A DNA stretch of 64,000 nt from Bathynomus jamesi (Eukaryota > Arthropoda > Malacostraca > Isopoda > Cirolanidae): contig JAJOZX010001077.1 in the NCBI GenBank assembly GCA_023014485.1, positions 461,001-525,000 of the forward strand, given 5' to 3'. Position 1 is the stretch's first letter, and each line of letters opens with the position of its first letter. Positions 54,185 through 64,000 of this stretch are shown piece by piece. The position numbers were made by a program, and so were the translations under genes. Below the pieces are notes generated by a model, which made no database searches, was not told the DNA's origin, and worked only from the letters and a program-made list of their open reading frames with translations.

Positions 54185-54424
54185 TTTAGGTGGAATCCGA
54201 ACCACGAGTCGATACATCATTTGAACGCGGAGGACGGTCAACCATACAACTCCTGATCAGATCCAACGTCGCTTAACGTCGCTGGTCTAACGAGAAACGG
54301 TGTTCCGACGTGGCCACCACTTAGAAGCGAGACAATATACCAAACATTGGTCACTCCAGTAACTGAACTAATTTAAAATCTGCCTCCAAATAACTTTTTA
54401 CCATACCCATGTAGAATTTATACC

Positions 54425-54467
<43 letters not shown>

Positions 54468-54470
<3 letters not shown>

Positions 54471-55228
54471 GGTGGGCCGTAAGTTTCCATACATAGGAAA
54501 AATAAACATTTTTTTATGGACAACCATTTTTATTTATATAATATGCTCTACATGGTTGCCATTGTTTTGAAAACACATTTCAATACGTGTTCCCCACTGT
54601 TGATGAACACGCATTAGCAGAGTTGACGTTATGCTTGTAATGGCGTTGGTGATACGTTCCTTTAGATGATTTATGTCTCGTATCTTTTCCTGATACACCA
54701 TGGCCTTCAAGTGCCCCCAAAGATAGAAATCAAGGGGGGTGAGATCTGGGGATCTGGGAGGCCACTCCACAGGACCACGCCGACCAATCCAAGCATCCGG
54801 AAACTGCTGCTGATCCAAATACCGACGCACGTGAAGACCATAATGAGGTGGAGCTCCATCTTGCTGGAAGTAAACTGGGAAGTTACCTTCCTCGTTTAGC
54901 AGGGATGGGAAAATCTCTTCTTGCAACATGTTAAGATACCTTTCGGCATTAAGATTTCCACTGACAAAAAAAATTGGTCCAATAATTCTGTCACCCCATA
55001 TCCCGGCCCACACCATCACTTTACCGGCACCTTGCATCTTCGTCGAACTCAGCCAGTTAGGGTTAGCATTACTCCAATAACGTATGTTTTGCCGATTAAC
55101 CTCTCCATTGACGTAAACATTTGCTTCATCAGTAAACAAGATCTCACGTCAAACGCATATTCTTAGGGTATCTGAAACATAAAAACAAACGTTTAATTTT
55201 TCCTATGTATGGAAACTTACGGCCCACC

Positions 55229-55231
<3 letters not shown>
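54468..55231 (-). mobile_element. Mariner element lacking the transposase N-terminus, third lineage
   Basis: Ends CAGGGTGGGCCGTAAGTTTC and GAAACTTACGGCCCACCCTG are perfect, with (TA)n on both sides. 764 bp. The 5' UTR-like sequence joins directly to the first catalytic block, as in the 18572/51605 family. Confidence 0.93.
54534..55139 (-). CDS. Mariner-family transposase, catalytic half, uninterrupted frame
   Basis: An open 201-codon frame with all three catalytic blocks: LFTDEANVYVNGEVNRQNIR (first D), KVMVWAGIWGDRIIGPIFF, YFQQDGAPPHYGLHV (second D) and WPPRSPDLTPLDFYLWGHLK (third D, 38 residues after the second), ending NNGNHVEHII at the stop. The DNA-binding half and an ATG are missing: the frame begins with TTG at the first block. 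The frame has no stops, unlike its relatives, which implies recent insertion of an already deleted copy. Confidence 0.9.
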   Translation of the reverse strand: MFTDEANVYVNGEVNRQNIRYWSNANPNWLSSTKMQGAGKVMVWAGIWGDRIIGPIFFVSGNLNAERYLNMLQEEIFPSLLNEEGNFPVYFQQDGAPPHYGLHVRRYLDQQQFPDAWIGRRGPVEWPPRSPDLTPLDFYLWGHLKAMVYQEKIRDINHLKERITNAITSITSTLLMRVHQQWGTRIEMCFQNNGNHVEHII

Positions 55232-55292
<61 letters not shown>

Positions 55293-55483
55293 TTATGCAA
55301 ACACTTTCCGTCGAAACCCAAAGTCTTCATGAACCTTTCCCGATGCAAATTTATCTTTTTTTTAACAATTATACTTTTTTAGGCATTATTTTTACATCCT
55401 AAATATTGAATTATAATTCTATTACTAAATTTAAGACAGTCTATCTGTCACGATTTTAGTTTAAATTAATTGTAATTTTTTAA

Positions 55484-55516
<33 letters not shown>

Positions 55517-55718
55517 AGATATATGTGTGTAGGTTGAGGAATACTATACTGTTTCTTCTCAGGGATTTATATTCCTAATGGTCATCGTTCGGAAGAACGT
55601 AGAAAGGTTAAATCATACGTATAACTTGGTCTTAATAATGAGTGGACTTCATACCAGAATGAAATAATATTAGGGAAGGTTCTATAAATGTGCAGAACCA
55701 TAAAGAAGGTACAGAGTA
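55232..55718. other. (AT)n/(CA)n/(TTA)n microsatellites and spacer
   Basis: AT tract 55232-55290 with CA at its end, and (TTA)n at about 55487-55515. No gene. Confidence 0.7.
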
Positions 55719-57101
55719 CAGGGTGTTCGGAAAGTCCCGTCACCCCCTACAAAATTTGTAATACCAATTTTATTTTTGTGTGATTAATTGTATTTATATG
55801 TGGTAGGTGTAATTTAAGAAACGAGTCACTAGCAACAATTACTTTAATTACAGTAAATACAGTTACTAATTACGGTTACTAATCAAGAATATTTGTGTGC
55901 ACCATCATTTTCGTAACAAAGGATTATGCGCCTCCATGTGCGGTGCGAGAATCGACGCAGCATTGCTGGAATGATTGCACCAAATGCATCTCGAACAGCG
56001 TGTTGTGTTTCAGTTCCTCTGTTGAGCGGAAACGCACCCGGGATACGTTCTGCTTGACGAAACTCCATAAAGCATTGTCACATGAAAACAGATCCGGACT
56101 TCGGGGCGGCCACTGAAGAGGGGCGGGTAAATGTTGCGAGCCACGGCCGATCCATTTGTCTCTGAACACTTAGTTGAGAAATTCCCTCGCATTAATGGCA
56201 AAATGAGTCGGAGCCCCGTCTTGTTGAAACCACACCCGACCAAGCAGTCCTAAATGTTCGAGCTCAGGCACAAACCACTTCTGTAACATGTTGAAGTAGG
56301 CAGTTTGGTTGACAGGACCCTCAAAAAAATATGGACCGAACGAGTTCCTGGCAGACACTGCACCCCATGTCATCACGTGCGATGGATGGTGTTCCAGTTC
56401 CTCAAAGAAGTGTGGATTTTCCTTGCTCCAGAAGTAAACATTTCTCATTTTGGCGCTACGGTAATTTGCACACTCATCAGAAAAAATCACTGTTCCACGT
56501 GCAGGAATTGTTGGAAAAACTGTTAAAAACAGTTCACAGGCTTCATATCGTTTCTGCATATTTGTATCACTTAATTCATTAACAAATGACGGGCGGTATG
56601 GTTTCATGCCAAGATATTTTGTCATGTGATCTCTCATTGTGGACATGGGGACTGCAAGTTCTCGTAATCGTTTCCGAAGTGATTTTTTGTTTCGGTGAAC
56701 GAGCCACCGATGCAATCACACTTTCAGATTGTTCTGCTCGCGTTGTTGGTCTTCACGACCGTGGTCTGTCCTTGATGGAACCAGTTTCAAACAGCTTTTT
56801 CTCTCAGCGTTATACCGTCTTGTTTTGTGGTGCAACCTTATTGAATCTTGTGTTGAAATCATTCTGGATATCATGCATCGTTTTGCCGGTATGTGACATT
56901 TCATGAGCCCATGTGCTCATCACTATCCTTTCCTCAATGTGTAAGTAGACTGATCTGCCATTGTTCAGACAACTCTAATGCCTGGAAAAGAAAAAAAAAA
57001 TGTCGATGAATCACGTATAAATTAAATTAATCACACAAAAATAAAAGTGGTATTACAATATGTACATTTTGTAGGGATGACGGGACTTTTCGAACACCCT
57101 G
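55719..57101 (-). mobile_element. Full-length mariner-type element
   Basis: Ends CAGGGTGTTCGGAAAGTCCC and GGACTTTTCGAACACCCTG, with the inversion continuing into ACAAAATTTGTAATACCA-type sequence. 1383 bp, the only mariner in the window long enough to hold a complete transposase. Confidence 0.9.
55883..56904 (-). pseudogene. Mariner-type transposase, nearly complete, three breaks
   Basis: Minus strand: the N-terminal frame 56904-56716 starts MKCHIPAKRCMISRMISTQD. The main frame 56715-56170 has LRELAVPMSTMRDHMTKYLG (HTH region), GTVIFSDECANYRSAKMRNV (first D), VMTWGAVSARNSFGPYFFEG and VWFQQDGAPTHFAINAREFL (second D), then a stop at about 56170-56172. The frame resumes FRDKWIGRG and WPPRSPDLFSCDNALWSFVK (third D) to about 55924 and, shifted, to 55883. 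One stop and at least two frameshifts. All three catalytic D residues are still present. Confidence 0.9.
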
Positions 57102-57866
57102 CTGTACAATTTGCGGAGTATAACTTTTAATATGTTTGTTGAAGATAAAAATGACAGTTACTATTTGAATTAAAAATAAACTAAAATTTATATATCGTGC
57201 AAGTATTTTACTAAAATATCGCATCTTATTTTCAAATGCTTTAATTTGGCAGGAGACAGGGAGTGGTGGAACTCCCATTTCTCCTGTCACTGTCCTCCTT
57301 AGCTAATCTTTTTCCGTGTGTCGTCTACCCTGTGACCAGTTCAGCATGTTCTCAAACGCACGCTTCTCTCACTGTGCCTCACTACACATACACGCATCAT
57401 AACACATTACACACTCTTTTCAAAATTAAAAAAAAAGAAGGCATAGTTTTTAAAAGCCTCGGACACCTTGATTTTGGCTCTCTCCTTTCCCTTCTATGGC
57501 TGGCGAGAGGGGTGTGTGTGGGGGTGGGGGGGTCAGTTTTGCGGGCATCCGCCTTTGGCTCCTCGTTCCTGCATAAAAAATCTATATATTTCAAGTCATA
57601 TAATGAATTGCAATGCGAGTCAATTTTAACCATCATGACTTATCCAAACCTAACCTAACCTGTAAATTGTACTGACTTAACCTAACATACTATATCTAAT
57701 CTATCCTAATTTAAGCTAATCGAGTTTAACCTAACCTAATTTAAACTAATTTAATCGTACGTCAAATAAAGACGTAGCTAGGATAATAAGAATTTTTTTA
57801 CATGATATCAAATAATTGTTGAATTATCAAAATATTTCTTTTTAATTTTCGTTCCAACTTTTATGT

Positions 57867-57911
<45 letters not shown>

Positions 57912-58065
57912 CTTGATTGAAAGGTTTGTTCCTATTCCTCACTATATATATATATATATATAGTGTGTGTATGTGTGTGTATGTTAATTTAATCGCAAAA
58001 TGTTATTATTGTAAGAGTCACACATTGCCAATCGCACGTGGTGACAAAGATAAGCGACAGAGCCT
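57102..58065. other. Non-coding upstream of TGF-beta copy B
   Basis: Contains AACCTAACCTAACCT-like words at 57645-57740 and two AT tracts (57870-57910, 57944-57961). Frames at 57263-57658 lack motifs. Confidence 0.55.
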
Positions 58066-58318
58066 AACCCTAAGCCCCGCCCTTCCGCTCTTCAAATTGT
58101 CATGGATTGGCCAGAAAGTTTTCAAAAGAAAGGTTCAAGCCAATAAGGCTCAAAACAATGTTTGAATCGGGTAAAGATCGAGGTGGACCCGCCTATTTTG
58201 CACGCCTTTCTGAACTTGTCACGCTCAAGTCCACTCAGTGAGTCAGTGTATAAAAGATTTTGTCGAAACGGGACGCGGAGTTGGCGACGCGGTTCTTCGT
58301 GACGGAGTGACTGGCAAC
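58066..58318 (+). promoter_or_regulatory. Proximal promoter and 5' UTR of TGF-beta ligand copy B
   Basis: A GC-type box (GCCCCGCCC, about 58072-58080), inverted CCAAT (ATTGG, 58106-58110), CCAAT (58140-58144) and TATAAAAG (58249-58256). The start codon is 63 bases after the TATA box. The segment 58170-58318 is nearly identical to copy A (GGTGGACCCGCCTATTTTGC, CACTCAGTGAGTCAGTGTAT). The 5' UTR differs by a 3-base gap and a few substitutions. Confidence 0.78.
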
Positions 58319-58934
58319 ATGTGCCTCAGACAGAGCCTCCTTCGCCTTCTCCTTCTCCTAGTGGCACTATCCGCAGTGACCGGTTCTCGGCTCCAAAAGG
58401 AAAGCGGTGCCACCATCAGAAAGAGGCACGGGCACCACGACAAGCACAATAACCCCCACCGATACCCCGGCGGCAGATTTGACGACGAAATCAAACCTTT
58501 CGCGGAAAAAACTGTGGAACGTGTAGAAAGAAAGCGAATAGACATAGAACCGTTTCAGGAGGATCATTGGGATGGGGAACGACGTCAAATGTACTATGAC
58601 GAAGACGAGGAAGAAGCGGAGGACGGGGAATATTTCTGGAACGAAGGCATTCCCGTGCCTTGTCCTTCAGGCGGCTGCAGCCCCGATGTGGAAATGAACA
58701 AACTGATGAGGATCATACAAATTAAGGAGCAGATCCTAAAAGAAACGGGGCTTGACTCGCCCCCAAACATGACGGGGGTGGTCATATCCCAAAGTCCCGT
58801 CCTGCAGAGACTTATTTACAATATGAACCTTGAAAACCAGGATATAAAACCAAAAGTTGGAGATAAACGCAGAGATGTGTTTGGAGATGATCCAAATATC
58901 AAGAAAGAAAAGGTGTTTCTAGCCGCTTCTAAAG
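58319..58934 (+). CDS. TGF-beta/activin-type ligand, first coding exon, copy B (partial gene)
   Basis: ATG at 58319; 205 codons plus one base to the donor. Residues 1-22 are a signal peptide (MCLRQSLLRLLLLLVALSAV). A basic/His-rich stretch follows (RKRHGHHDKHNNPHRYPGG), then an acidic spacer (YYDEDEEEAEDGEYFW). Next come CPSGGC, an amphipathic helix MNKLMRIIQIKEQILKETGL resembling the latency straitjacket helix of TGF-beta prodomains, an N-glycosylation site NMT, and a hydrophobic VLQRLIYNM segment. The protein would be secreted and processed to a dimeric growth factor whose cystine-knot domain lies in exons beyond the window. The activin/Dawdle-like subgroup is my best guess from the prodomain; no gene symbol is justified. 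The frame continues past the donor to 59032 in the intron. Confidence 0.85.
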
Positions 58935-58940
58935 GTCAGA
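58935..58940 (+). other. Splice donor, copy B
   Basis: AAAG|GTCAGA, weaker than the copy A site (GTAAGT) but at the homologous phase-1 position after ASK. Confidence 0.65.
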
Positions 58941-60660
<1,720 letters not shown>

Positions 60661-61188
60661 TGTATATATATATATATATATGAGTATATACTGTAGTTGT
60701 AATACAAAAAATTACATCAGTACTATCAAGAAATATAACATTATATCCCAATAAATAATTAACAATAAATGCTTCCAACAATAGTACAGAACCTAACCGT
60801 AAAAAGGGTCTTTTTTAACTCAATGTTGTATTGAGTTTAGCATAAAAAAAGAAGCCGTCTCGACATTTATACCAAATTTTGAAAGGTAGATGACATTAGT
60901 GGATTAGATAAAGCTTAAATTAAAAGATTACTTGAGCCATGTACTTCACGCGTTAACCTCTATTGAGCACGCCTATACTATGCACTTTCAGCAAAAACTA
61001 GGTACAGTTTGAAAGGCAAACATATGGAGAGCTGGACATTTTTCTAGGTGGTGATGTATGTAGCATCACTTATTATATAGTGGGTTCATCGTTGTGTCTG
61101 TGTTATTTTTCACCCACAGTTATATATATATATATATATACGTGTTTTTTCGGTTGTTTAAATATATGACAGGTTATGTCAATATTTA
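60661..61188. other. Non-coding, no gene seen
   Basis: AT-rich, with (AT)n at 60660-60680 and 61123-61141. Confidence 0.5.
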
Positions 61189-61260
61189 TCTCCTCGTAGT
61201 GTGGTGGTAGCGCTCGCGACTTCTGCTCTAGAGGTGCTGGGTTCGAATCTTGGTGGGGCA
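61189..61260 (+). mobile_element. tRNA-like SINE head, fourth type
   Basis: TCGTAGTGTGGTGGTAGCGC (A-box region) and GCTGGGTTCGAATCTTGGTG (B box) with spacing like a tRNA. The acceptor stem does not close. It is followed by a body with AAAAACCCACGTGGTCATGC. Confidence 0.6.
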
Positions 61261-61500
61261 ATTTTCCTTCATGTAAAAAACCCACGTGGTCATGCGTGTT
61301 ATACAAACTAGTATATATGTATATATATATATATATAAATAAATAAATAAATACTCTCTAAGTTCACAGACATCGTCTGTGAATGTGGATGAATTTCCTG
61401 TTACAAACATTTCATAGACCTCTATAATCATGCTGGGTATATTATTCAAGATCCGTATGCATGATTCATCAGGAGAACGATGCACCCTAAATCTGTGCAT
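61261..61500 (-). repeat. SINE/retroelement tail and dispersed repeat block
   Basis: On the minus strand, GGTGCATCGTTCTCCTGATG, AATCATGCATACGGATC and GGAAATTCATCCACATTCAC match 40568-40700. AT tract and AAAT repeats at 61309-61350. Confidence 0.5.
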
Positions 61501-61651
61501 TTAAAACTATCGAATCACAAATCCACTCAAAATATAGCTTTTTTCGATTGTCTACCCCTTATACAGTGACTCACTATTCACGTACCCTCTTCCTGCCCAC
61601 ATATTTTATCAACCCTGTTCCATCCTGTGTCAATAAATTTATTCCACGATG
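61501..61651. other. Non-coding, no gene seen
   Basis: No feature recognised. Confidence 0.4.
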
Positions 61652-61858
61652 ATATGAGGCCTTCCTACGAAGAAGTGGCTAAACGACAACAGTAAAAAAC
61701 GCCAGAAAGCGCAGTTAAAGTTGTACCAAATTTGAAAGTTGCCATACGTTTAAAAGTTCAAAAGTTATGGCAACTTTCAAATTTGGTACAACTTTACGTT
61801 TTCTGGCGTTTTTTTACTTTTGTTGCTTCACCACTTCTTCCTGGAAGGGCCTCACATA
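61652..61858. repeat. Palindromic element, about 207 bp
   Basis: Outer ATATGAGGCCTTCC and GGAAGGGCCTCACATAT; inner AAAACGCCAGAAA, AAGTTGTACCAAATTTGAAA and GTTGCCATA with complements, centred near 61760. Inner arms are nearly perfect and outer arms diverged. No coding sequence. Confidence 0.8.
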
Positions 61859-61897
61859 TAATCTAATACGCGTCAAATCGATATTTATAAAGCAAAG

Positions 61898-61944
<47 letters not shown>

Positions 61945-62181
61945 TTAATTATTTAATAATAATTAATAATAAGTAATTACGTTGATAATAATGTAGCATC
62001 TCAAAAGGAGATTGATAGCCTCGTAAACCTTTTGTTTGTCAAAATAAGCAATTTTTTTTTGTTAGGGGTAACTAATAAAAAAATAAAAAAAAAATAAAAA
62101 AAACGTGCTTTCAAGCAAAAACGCAAGCAGGGAGGGAAGCAGAACAAGGGTTAATTAATCGATGAATTGACTACTAGGGTG

Positions 62182-62261
<80 letters not shown>

Positions 62262-62477
62262 AAACATACGAACATACAAACGCAGGCAGTCATGCTAACA
62301 TACATATACTGCACAGACATACTGACACAGATACCAAAATAGAGAGATTAACAGACATAATTGTCTACGTAATGCATCGATCCTCGTGTGAAATGTCTGT
62401 CTACTGGATGGAATGTCTGTGTACTTGATGAAATGTTCGTGCGCGGACGATTTCAATTAGATATTCAATTTATCTTC

Positions 62478-62511
<34 letters not shown>
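61859..62511. other. Non-coding with (AT)n and (GA)36
   Basis: (AT)n at 61902-61939; (GA)n of about 72 bases at 62187-62257; (TG)n(TA)n at 62480-62513. ATGTCTGT words repeat around 62390-62430. Confidence 0.7.
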
Positions 62512-62513
<2 letters not shown>

Positions 62514-62990
62514 GGAAAGGAGAAGAGAGAAATACACCATTATTTACACTTGGAAAATAATGGAGAAACTAGTCCCTAATCTTACTCTGAACCCTATAAC
62601 TCCCCAAACAACGGTGGAAAGTAGAAGCGGTAGACTGTGTCGTATTCCCAAATTGAAGGCGAGACAGGGAACATCCTTAACCCTGAAAGAAAATAGTTTT
62701 GTAGTGAGAGGACCAAAACTGTTTAATCAGTTGCCCAAAGATCTAAGAAACACGAAGGGAGTTGCAGTGGACATCTTCAAAAGAAGACTAGACGCCTGGC
62801 TCAGAACAATCCCCGATGAGCCGGGCGTACCTGGCTATGTGAGGTGGAGAGCGCAAGAATCCAACTCACTACTTCACCAGGCCAACTCGAGAGGAGGGGC
62901 GACAAGCTTGACCTTCGCGAAATGAGAAATCATTGCGCGAAACCTTTGTAAGGTTGTAAGGTAAGGTAAGGTATATATTTTTTTTAAAGG
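62512..62990 (+). pseudogene. LINE reverse transcriptase 3' end (copy 3), 5'-truncated
   Basis: Open frame from the microsatellite into YTIIYTWKIMEKLVPNLTLN, SLTLKENSFVVRGPKLFNQL, DAWLRTIPDEPGVPGYVRWR and a stop after LTFAK at about 62925. It corresponds to the last third of copy 1 and is more conserved than it. The tail is (AAGGT)n. The 5' truncation point lies exactly at a (TA)n tract. Confidence 0.88.
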
Positions 62991-63025
62991 TCGACAAGTG
63001 TGATATATACATATATATACTGTAA

Positions 63026-64000
63026 ATGGGAATAACAGGAAAAGTAGAAAAATGGATATATAATTTCCTTAGTGAGCGGCGGCAAGTCGTTACAGTACAA
63101 GGAGTATCTTCATCAGAATCAGAGGTCCTCAGCTCAGTACCACAAGGAACAGTATTAGCTCCACTACTCTTCATAATCATGCTAACTGACATAGATGAGG
63201 ACGTTACCAGAGACAACACAGTAACATCCATTGCGGATGACACAAAGATCAGTAGAAAAATAAGAAACCCAGAGGATATAGGATCTCTACAAACAGACGT
63301 GAACAGAATCTACAACTGGTCTGAAGGCAATAATAAGAAATTTAACTGAGAAATTTTAACTATTAAGGTACGGAAGAAAGGATGACCCAAAATCCATGGC
63401 ATACTATACCCCAAATGGACAGGAAATTCAGAGAAACTTTAAATCAAAAGATTTAGGTGTTGTAATGAATGATGACGCGAAATTTGAAACACAAAATAAG
63501 ATAGCAGCAAAGAGAACATAAATAATAACTGGACAGATACTGAGAACTTTTAAACGAAGGGATATGAATATAATGATTCCTCTGTTGAAAACACTGATTA
63601 TACCCAAGTTGGAGTAATGCTCGGTCTTAACATCCCCATATAAAAATGAAGGCGTTAATCAACTCGAAGGGATTCAGAGACGCTTCGCAGCCAAGATCAC
63701 TGGATGCAAAGAACTAAATTACTGCGAAAAATTACATGAATTAAACTTATATTCGCCGGAAAGAAGAAGAAGAAGAAGAAGAGAGAGGTACACCATTATT
63801 TACATTTGGAAAATAATGGAGGAACTAGTCCCTAATCTTATTTTGAACCCTATAACCATTCAAACAACAGTGGAAAGTAGAAAAGGAAGACTGTGTCGTG
63901 TTCCCAAATTAAAGGCTAGACACGAAACAACTCCTCGAGGACCAAAACTGTTCAACCAGCTGCCTAAGGAACTAAGGAACACGAATGATGTAGCGGTGGA
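63026..64000 (+). pseudogene. LINE reverse transcriptase (copy 2), running off the window
   Basis: Starts GITGKVEKWIYNFLSERRQV and includes SSVPQGTVLAPLLFIIM, SIADDTKISRKIRNPEDIGS (the catalytic DD kept, F changed to I), then a stop at about 63346. Degraded frames continue: KDLGVVMNDDAKFE, a TAA in place of the YC in LEYC, a QRRFAAKITGCKELN segment that is deleted in copy 1, and RRRERYTIIYIWKIMEELVP. It starts 36 bases after the copy 3 tail in the same orientation. Confidence 0.88.

Larger units (their letters stand above)
53028..54325 (-). mobile_element. 5S rRNA-derived SINE split by two nested insertions
   Basis: The left piece (53028-53091) is the body end (GTTTACTTTCCTTCGTAACA, GACAGAGAGGACCCACAGC). 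The right piece (54185-54325) resumes TTTAGGTGGAATCCGAACCA and the 5S head complement CAACGTCGCTTAACGTCGCT, ACGAGAAACGGTGTTCCGAC. Removing 53092-54184 restores a normal SINE, which fixes the target site and orientation. Confidence 0.88.

Noticed and set aside
24395..58065. Downstream exons (mature cystine-knot domain) of TGF-beta copy A
   Set aside because: I looked for Cys-rich frames on the + strand and saw none, but exons under 60 codons could have been missed, so absence is not proven.

Overview
The window is eukaryotic and intron-containing, and it is very repeat-rich. The best inference is an arthropod, probably a decapod crustacean. The grounds are extreme microsatellite density (AT, GA, AAT and CA tracts tens of units long), scattered AACCT/TTAGG-like islands, many mariner/Tc1, hAT, LINE and SINE remnants, and one recognisable host gene family (TGF-beta/activin-type ligand) with arthropod-like TATA promoters. 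No species is assigned because no search could be run.

Host genes: the only host coding sequence I can support is a pair of homologous first coding exons on the + strand, copy A (23633-24394) and copy B (58319-58934). Each has a signal peptide, a spacer, and a latency-type prodomain segment with a C-P-S-x-x-C motif, an amphipathic helix and an N-glycosylation site. Each ends at a phase-1 splice donor at the homologous codon, and the two share a nearly identical proximal promoter with a TATA box. No cystine-knot growth-factor domain was seen in the window. Copy B is intact. Copy A has a 1-base deletion that separates its signal peptide from an otherwise open prodomain frame.

Layout: 0-3 kb holds a degenerate transposon ORF, an internally deleted hAT and a LINE reverse transcriptase remnant; 3-6.7 kb has small hAT-type elements, a 630-bp foldback and nested elements; 8-13 kb has SINEs; 13-17.5 kb is AT-rich filler; 17.7-20.8 kb is a mariner cluster that includes a 902-bp inverted dimer; 20.3-22.7 kb has SINEs and a palindrome; 23.4-24.4 kb is TGF-beta copy A; 24.6-34 kb has mariner, hAT, Tc1 and Tigger remnants; 34.6-36.3 kb has a SINE and a second LINE type with a piggyBac-like insert; 37.4-44.6 kb has SINEs and mariner derivatives; 45.9-49.2 kb has a foldback and a Helitron; 51-57.1 kb has mariner elements and two hAT-type elements stacked in one SINE; 58.1-58.9 kb is copy B; 59.8-60.7 kb is a hAT; 62.5-64 kb has two LINE fragments in a row.

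The elements interact as a community. Catalytic-half and HTH-half fragments of mariner transposases survive in separate, mostly non-autonomous or palindromic elements. Two SINE families, one headed by 5S rRNA and one by tRNA, appear to share a central domain. The items most worth following are the duplicated TGF-beta promoter plus first exon, the palindromic mariner loci, the 5S-derived SINE with its shared domain, and the same-site double insertion at 53.1-54.2 kb.
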